The position numbers and the translations under genes were made by a program. The notes under the pieces were generated by a model. The model was not told where the DNA came from and did not search any database. It saw only the letters and a list, made by a program, of their open reading frames with translations. Shown here piece by piece: positions 59,369-64,000 of a DNA stretch of 64,000 bases; positions within the stretch are counted from its first letter, which is position 1, and every line of letters begins with the position of its first letter. Origin of the DNA: Bacillus sp. AFS073361 (GTDB lineage Bacteria > Bacillota > Bacilli > Bacillales > Cytobacillaceae). The stretch is taken from positions 183,108 through 247,107 of the forward strand of contig NZ_NUZU01000037.1 in NCBI RefSeq assembly GCF_002567005.1, given 5' to 3'.

Positions 59369-61462
59369 TTACTGCTGAATTCTTTCAATGAGAGAATTAA
59401 CTCCCTTGCCAACCTTATATAAAACTTGATCCAATTTTTCTTTCCAACCTGGAGCATTTTCTTTGATCTTTTGCCCGATTTTTTGAGCATTTTCATTTAA
59501 TTCTTTGCTTATTTTCTTTGCCTGTTCATTGATACTCTCCATTGAAGTGCTTTTTCCTGCGAGTTGATCATTGATTGAAACAACATCAAAACGCTCTTTA
59601 GGAAGATGTTGAACGGATTTCTTCATAATCTCCTTAAAGATAGGCACCACATTAGCCGAGCTAGGGCTTGGCAAGTAATGTTCCCGATCGGTTTGGTCAA
59701 ACCCTATCCAGATGGCGCCAACCAGATTTGGCGTATATCCCACCATCCATTGGTCCTTCGTTCCACTAATATTATTAAAAGGCAGCTGGGTTGACCCCGT
59801 CTTTCCGGCTATTTGGACATCAGGGATACGAGCTCGCCTTGCAGTTCCTGTTTCTACTACATTTAGGAGCATCGATGTCATTTCATCTGTGACTTCTTTT
59901 GATGTTACTTTTGTGGTTTTTGCTTCATGCTCCGCAATCACATTTCCAGTTGGACCAACTATCTTAGTAATTAAATGACTGTCTTCTCGTTTTCCGCCAT
60001 TTGGGAAAGTTGAAAAGGCGTTAGCCATTTGTAAGGGGGAGACCCCGGTACTCATTCCGCCCAGTGCAATGGCGAGGTTCTTATCTGCTTTTTCGACAGG
60101 GATACCGAACTTTTTCAATGAATCGATTCCCTTATTTAAACCAATCTTATTTAAAAGCCAAACTGCAGGGATATTCAGTGACTTTTCAAGCGCCTTGTAC
60201 ATTTCAACCTTTCCTTCGTAGGTTTTTGAAAAATTCTCTGGTTTATAATTTCCGAACTTGATGGGTTTGTCGACGAGCTCGGATGAGTACTTGTAGCCTT
60301 CTTCAAGGGCAGGTGTATATACTGCCAGTGGTTTGATTGATGATCCAGGCTGTGCTCGTAATTGTGTTGCCCTATTAAAGCCTCGGAAAATATGCTCACC
60401 ACGTCCTCCAACTAGGGCACTCACTCCGCCTGTTGCAGGGTCCATTAGAACAGAGCCACTTTGAACAAGTTTTCCCCCTCTACTGCGCGGGAACAAATAG
60501 TCTTCACTATACACTTTTTCAAGATCAGTTTGAAGATTTTGATCCATCGCGGTGTAAATTCGATAGCCTCTAGTTAGGATTTCTTCTTGGGTTAAACCAT
60601 ATTTATTGATTGCTTCATTCAGGACTGCATCCACATAATATGGATATTTCCTTTCCACATTGCTTCCGCCGCCATCCTTAAGACGGATTTTTTCTTTTTT
60701 CGCTGTGTTATATTGTGAACTAGTTATCATCCCTTGTTCTTTCATTTTACTTAATACAGTATTTCTTCTTTTCATAGCTAAATCGTAGTTGTTATATGGA
60801 TCTAGGTAATTCGGTGAATGCAGCAATCCGGCTAGCATTGCGGCCTCACTGACAGAAACGTCTTTAATATTTTTATCAAAATATTTTTTTGAAGCGTTAC
60901 TGATACCCCAGGATCCGCTCCCGAAATAAACCTGATTAAGGTACATCTGTAATATCTCGTTTTTTGTATAAACTTTTTCAATTTTTACGGCTAAAAATAA
61001 TTCCTCTGCTTTTCGCTTATAGGTTCGTTCAGGAGATAGCAGGGCATTTTTTGTTAACTGCTGGGTTAACGTACTGCCGCCCCCAGTGATCCTGCCCGCA
61101 AACAAGTTACTGAAAAAGGCACGAGCAATACCCTTAATATCAAAGCCGCCATGCTCATAGAATCGTTCATCTTCGATTGCCACCACGGCATTTGGGACAT
61201 ACTTAGGCAGCTCCTCGATTTTTACTCCTTTGGTTCGATTGGTGGCAACATTACTAGCGATTTTCCCTTTTTTATCATAGATAACGGTCGGTTGACTGAG
61301 CCCTTGCTTTAGTGATTCTACATTTGCTCTCATTGCAATCCAACCGAAGTAAAGAATGGTTGATAAAACAACGACTAGGATTAGTAATAATGATATTTGT
61401 GTTAAATGTTTGTTCTTCCAGAAACGAACAATCTTTTCCCAATATGGATGCAATTTCTCCAT
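59369..61462 (-). CDS. Class A penicillin-binding protein (PbpF/PbpG-like)
   Basis: A 697-residue bifunctional wall synthase. It has a cytoplasmic start, one membrane helix (about 22-44), a GT51 glycosyltransferase domain (AIEDERFYEHGG with catalytic Glu97; GGSTLTQQLTKN; LYL-type LQMYLNQVYFG) and a transpeptidase domain with SSIK (374-377), SLN (428-430) and KTG (554-556). The C-terminal 90 residues form a Lys/Glu/Gln-rich helix outside the membrane. Length is close to the sporulation PBPs 2c/2d (PbpF/PbpG), but no forespore promoter was identified. AAGGAG precedes the ATG. It is a single gene. Confidence 0.93.
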   Translation of the reverse strand: MEKLHPYWEKIVRFWKNKHLTQISLLLILVVVLSTILYFGWIAMRANVESLKQGLSQPTVIYDKKGKIASNVATNRTKGVKIEELPKYVPNAVVAIEDERFYEHGGFDIKGIARAFFSNLFAGRITGGGSTLTQQLTKNALLSPERTYKRKAEELFLAVKIEKVYTKNEILQMYLNQVYFGSGSWGISNASKKYFDKNIKDVSVSEAAMLAGLLHSPNYLDPYNNYDLAMKRRNTVLSKMKEQGMITSSQYNTAKKEKIRLKDGGGSNVERKYPYYVDAVLNEAINKYGLTQEEILTRGYRIYTAMDQNLQTDLEKVYSEDYLFPRSRGGKLVQSGSVLMDPATGGVSALVGGRGEHIFRGFNRATQLRAQPGSSIKPLAVYTPALEEGYKYSSELVDKPIKFGNYKPENFSKTYEGKVEMYKALEKSLNIPAVWLLNKIGLNKGIDSLKKFGIPVEKADKNLAIALGGMSTGVSPLQMANAFSTFPNGGKREDSHLITKIVGPTGNVIAEHEAKTTKVTSKEVTDEMTSMLLNVVETGTARRARIPDVQIAGKTGSTQLPFNNISGTKDQWMVGYTPNLVGAIWIGFDQTDREHYLPSPSSANVVPIFKEIMKKSVQHLPKERFDVVSINDQLAGKSTSMESINEQAKKISKELNENAQKIGQKIKENAPGWKEKLDQVLYKVGKGVNSLIERIQQ

Positions 61463-61678
61463 GTGATCTCCTTACTTTCAAAATGTAATTTTCATTCATT
61501 ATAAATATTATCAATCAAAAAGACTAGTAAAAGCCCATATAGCAAGTAATATTCCCATATGTAACCAAAAAAACTTAAGAGAATCCAACCAGTTATAAAA
61601 AAATTTATTAACTTTGTAGGGGTTAAGTGAGTAGGCTTCGTCTATTAGTGTGAAGTGATTGGGAAACAGGAGGAAATT

Positions 61679-62368
61679 ATGATAACAATAAAAAATCTAA
61701 GCCATGACTTTGTGATTGGAAAAAAAGGACGACAAACGATTATTCCAGTACTGAGAGATATTTCTTTTAGTGTAGAAAAGGGTGAAATCGTCACTATTGT
61801 CGGGAGAAGCGGTTCTGGAAAATCCACGCTCCTTAACTTGGTTAGTGGTTTTATTCATCCGAAAGAGGGTGAAATTTGGATTAGCGGGGAAAAAGTTTCG
61901 GAATTAAATGAATCAAGATTCGCGGACTTCCGAATTAATCATCTAGGATTTATTTTTCAAAGCTTTCAATTAATACCGAGCATGACCGCTTTTCAAAACG
62001 TAGAATTGCCGTTGATTTTAAAAGGTGTAAATGAAAAGGAAAGAAAAGTGCAAACCGAAAGTATGCTGCAAAAAGTGGGATTACTAGATTACCAGGATCA
62101 TTATCCTGGAGAGCTGTCAGGCGGGCAGCAGCAGCGGGTAAGTATCGCTCGTGCCTTAATTGTCAATCCCCCGATTATTCTTGCCGATGAACCAACAGGC
62201 AGCCTTGATAGTGAAACAGAGGAAGAGTTATTGAAATTCATTAAAGAATTAAACAGAGATTTGGGAATCACCTTTTTGATTATCACTCATGATGACAAAG
62301 TGGCTGAGATCGGGAACCGCAAGATTGAGTTAATAGATGGCCGCATGGCTGAGGAGGTGCTGGTATGA
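61679..62368 (+). CDS. MacB/LolD-type ABC transporter ATP-binding protein
   Basis: A 229-residue ATPase. Walker A is VGRSGSGKST, the Q-loop FIFQSFQLIPSMTAFQNVELPL is typical of the MacB/LolD/FtsE group, the signature is LSGGQQQRVSIARAL, Walker B is IILADEPTGSLD and the switch His is in ITHDD. ATG 61679 follows CAGGAGG; the in-frame GTG 61655 lies before that site. Its stop overlaps the permease start (ATGA). The group exports peptides or lipids, or signals for peptide antibiotics. Confidence 0.93.
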   Translation: MITIKNLSHDFVIGKKGRQTIIPVLRDISFSVEKGEIVTIVGRSGSGKSTLLNLVSGFIHPKEGEIWISGEKVSELNESRFADFRINHLGFIFQSFQLIPSMTAFQNVELPLILKGVNEKERKVQTESMLQKVGLLDYQDHYPGELSGGQQQRVSIARALIVNPPIILADEPTGSLDSETEEELLKFIKELNRDLGITFLIITHDDKVAEIGNRKIELIDGRMAEEVLV

Positions 62369-63717
62369 AACTAAGAGATCAATTTCGCTTCGTCCGCCAG
62401 AATATGAAGAAAAATAGAACAAGAGTATTTATGACGATTCTTGCCACAGCGATGGGTTGTGCCTTCTTAATTGTACTCGCCTCAGTAGGGTTTGGATTAC
62501 AGAAATCGGTGGTAAAGGAAATCACCGAACGAAGGGTCATAACCCAAATTGATGTTCATGGTAAGGAAACAAAAGATGAAGGGGTGTATCGCGCATTAAA
62601 TGATAAAGATGTCCAATTGTTTGAAAAGATAAACGATGTAAAAGCGGTGACAAGAAGGAAAATGTTACAGCAGGAGGGTGTTTTTTCAATTGGAAAATAT
62701 CAAGAATCGGCACCAACTTTTGTGGCGAATTTTCCAGCTGAATTAAAAGCTGGTTTTGAATTATCGGAAGGGCATTTGCCAAAAGGGAAAAATGAAGTGG
62801 TCATTGGCTATAATTTCTTAACTAATCTTGCTGACAAGGATGCGGGCGAAGATTTGTATAATGAAAAAGGACAGATTAAAGGTGAGTATCTCTATAAAGG
62901 AGAGTTACTTGGAAAAGACATTGTATTAACTGTCCAACAGTTTAAAGAGGGAAAACAAATAGAAAAAAAGATCCCATTAAAAATAGTGGGTATCTCTAAA
63001 AAGCCAACAAAAGAATGGGCACAGGATAGTAGTGTCTTTATTTCTGATGAGATGTTAACTGAAATTGAGAGGTTTACGGGGACACCCAAAGGATACATGT
63101 TGGATATTAATACAAAAGAGATACCGGAAGATCTTGTAAACAATAAAAATATGTATGATGAAGTAAAGATTTATGCAAAAAACATGGAAGCAGTCCAAAG
63201 TATCTCTGACCAATTAAAAGAAAAGAATTATGCAACATATTCTGTTGTCAATGAATTAAAAGAGGTCAATATGGTGTTTATGATTGCAAAGGCTGGCCTT
63301 ATATTTATTGGTACAATTGCTATTCTCATTGCTTCCATTGGTATTTACAATACGATGACGATGGCGGTGACTGAGCGGGCCCCTGATATTGGCATCATGA
63401 AAGCAATCGGTGCCAACCCGAAAACCATTAAACGAATCTTTCTGCTTGAAAGCAGTTATATTGGGCTAATCGGTGCTCTTATTGGGACGATCGTTTCGTA
63501 TGGAATTAGCTATACGGTTAATTTTGCCATTCCATTAATTATCAAACAGGCGTTTGGCCAAGAAACAGAATTAGACCTAATTTTTAGTGATATTCCGCTT
63601 GTTTTACCGATTATCTGTGTGGTAATTTGTTACGCTGTAACTATCATTTCAGGATTACGCCCAGCACAGCGCGCAACAAAGGTTGATGTCTTAAAAGCTA
63701 TGAGAAGAGAAGTGTAA
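62365..63717 (+). CDS. MacB/FtsX-type ABC transporter permease
   Basis: A 450-residue permease with one N-terminal helix (about 20-42), a large extracytoplasmic domain (about 45-300) and three C-terminal helices, the MacB layout. MTMAVTERAPDIGIMKAIGA and RIFLLESSYIGLIGALIGTI are the conserved coupling stretches, and SGLRPAQRATKVDVLKAMR closes it. No adaptor gene is adjacent; the orphan adaptor at the start of the window, about 61 kb away, belongs to the same transporter class, though nothing links them directly. Confidence 0.92.
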   Translation: MKLRDQFRFVRQNMKKNRTRVFMTILATAMGCAFLIVLASVGFGLQKSVVKEITERRVITQIDVHGKETKDEGVYRALNDKDVQLFEKINDVKAVTRRKMLQQEGVFSIGKYQESAPTFVANFPAELKAGFELSEGHLPKGKNEVVIGYNFLTNLADKDAGEDLYNEKGQIKGEYLYKGELLGKDIVLTVQQFKEGKQIEKKIPLKIVGISKKPTKEWAQDSSVFISDEMLTEIERFTGTPKGYMLDINTKEIPEDLVNNKNMYDEVKIYAKNMEAVQSISDQLKEKNYATYSVVNELKEVNMVFMIAKAGLIFIGTIAILIASIGIYNTMTMAVTERAPDIGIMKAIGANPKTIKRIFLLESSYIGLIGALIGTIVSYGISYTVNFAIPLIIKQAFGQETELDLIFSDIPLVLPIICVVICYAVTIISGLRPAQRATKVDVLKAMRREV

Positions 63718-63824
63718 TGTAATGAATAAAGATTAAAACCTTTGATACTTGCGGACAACCATTTCCTCATCCAAGCATATGTTAATAGAAAGATTGTTAA
63801 CTATAAAGGGAGAGGATGGGGAAG

Positions 63825-64000
63825 ATGATTAACTGGAAAGTCCGATTAAGAAACAAGAACTGGGTAATCGCATTTGTATCCCAAATTATGATTGTGGCTC
63901 AGATGCTGCTAGAGTGTTTAAATTCCTTTGGAATCATTGATTTTCAGCTGACTGATTCGATACAGAATAGTGTGTTAACTTTTGTTAATGCCGTCTTTGT
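63825..64000 (+). CDS. phi-LC3-family holin, partial at the window edge
   Basis: ATG 63825 is preceded by AGGATGGGG and opens a frame that runs off the window after 58 codons. MINWKVRLRNKNWVIAFVSQ is the characteristic start of phi-LC3-type phage holins, followed by a first membrane helix and an IIDFQLTDSIQNSVLTFVNA stretch. Such holins are small (about 80-150 residues) and sit next to an amidase in prophages, but can also be stand-alone in Bacillus chromosomes. The remainder and its neighbours are outside the window. Confidence 0.7.
   Translation, partial: MINWKVRLRNKNWVIAFVSQIMIVAQMLLECLNSFGIIDFQLTDSIQNSVLTFVNAVF

Noticed and set aside
345..63717. Pairing of the adaptor at 345-1292 with the MacB-type ABC pair at 61679-63717 as one transporter
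   Set aside because: They are about 60 kb apart, with no shared regulatory motif. They belong to the same transporter class, but nothing in the sequence ties them together.

Overview
The window reads as a chromosomal segment of an AT-rich Gram-positive spore former of the Bacillaceae (Bacillus/Neobacillus-like). The evidence is strong AGGAGG-type ribosome binding sites, frequent TTG and GTG starts, a proS T-box, a yybP-ykoY Mn riboswitch, FMN and cobalamin riboswitches, an aa3-600 type quinol oxidase (qoxABCD) whose subunit II lacks the CuA cysteines, GerP-type spore proteins and YwbE/YkoY/YpwA homologues. No phage block, IS element, rRNA, tRNA or CRISPR array was seen. The last 176 bases hold the start of a phi-LC3-type holin gene.

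Layout. 1-4.1 kb: a GC-rich intergenic repeat, an orphan HlyD/MacA-type adaptor, an OmpR-type two-component system and a PepSY-TM-like membrane protein with an apparent one-base frameshift. Near-identical paired TTAAG boxes precede the adaptor and the PepSY-TM gene. 4-12 kb: a membrane cupredoxin protein, T-box-controlled proS, a 21-bp-period intergenic repeat array, GNAT, YdcF, a possible small RNA, DegV, hmp with an Fnr box centred at -41.5, and a DedA protein. 12-27 kb: an SGNH esterase with an ABC-2 exporter, small secreted or membrane proteins, tatA behind an M42 aminopeptidase, CorA, a radical SAM/SPASM protein, a LysM-NlpC/P60 wall hydrolase, membrane proteins and an MFS exporter. 27-33 kb: a three-subunit molybdenum hydroxylase operon and a class B PBP. 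33-41 kb: M32 carboxypeptidase, Mn-riboswitch-controlled TerC/YkoY, PAP2 phosphatase, PssA and the qox operon, with a Rex/Fnr-like operator in its promoter. 42-45 kb: a three-gene sporulation operon (two GerPF-like proteins and an Hsp20-like protein) behind a sigma-K-like promoter, then HAD, cold-shock and small proteins.

45.6-59.3 kb is the vitamin section. An FMN riboswitch controls a reduced riboflavin operon, ribE-ribB-ribH, with no ribD and no GTP cyclohydrolase II domain. A cobalamin riboswitch then controls an 11-kb, tightly overlapping operon for cobamide uptake and late assembly: BtuF, BtuC, a BtuD-CbiZ fusion, CbiB, CobD, CobU, CbiP, CobS, a CobC-like phosphatase, a second CobU-like protein, PduO, and a terminal pair that fits the alpha-ribazole transporter CblT and alpha-ribazole kinase CblS. 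No corrin-ring genes and no CobT lie here. As written, the operon imports corrinoids, strips them to cobyric acid (CbiZ), rebuilds the aminopropanol arm (CobD, CbiB), activates it (CobU), joins it to alpha-ribazole phosphate supplied by salvage (CblT/CblS) through CobS and CobC, and adenosylates the cobalt (PduO).

59.4-64 kb: a class A PBP, a MacB/FtsX-type ABC pair and the partial holin gene. The most unusual signals are the two CobU paralogues with complementary motif loss, the BtuD-CbiZ and CblTS salvage logic, the 21-bp repeat array, the candidate small RNA at 8.8-9.0 kb, the frameshifted PepSY-TM gene with its paired boxes, and the duplicated terminator behind the Mn riboswitch.
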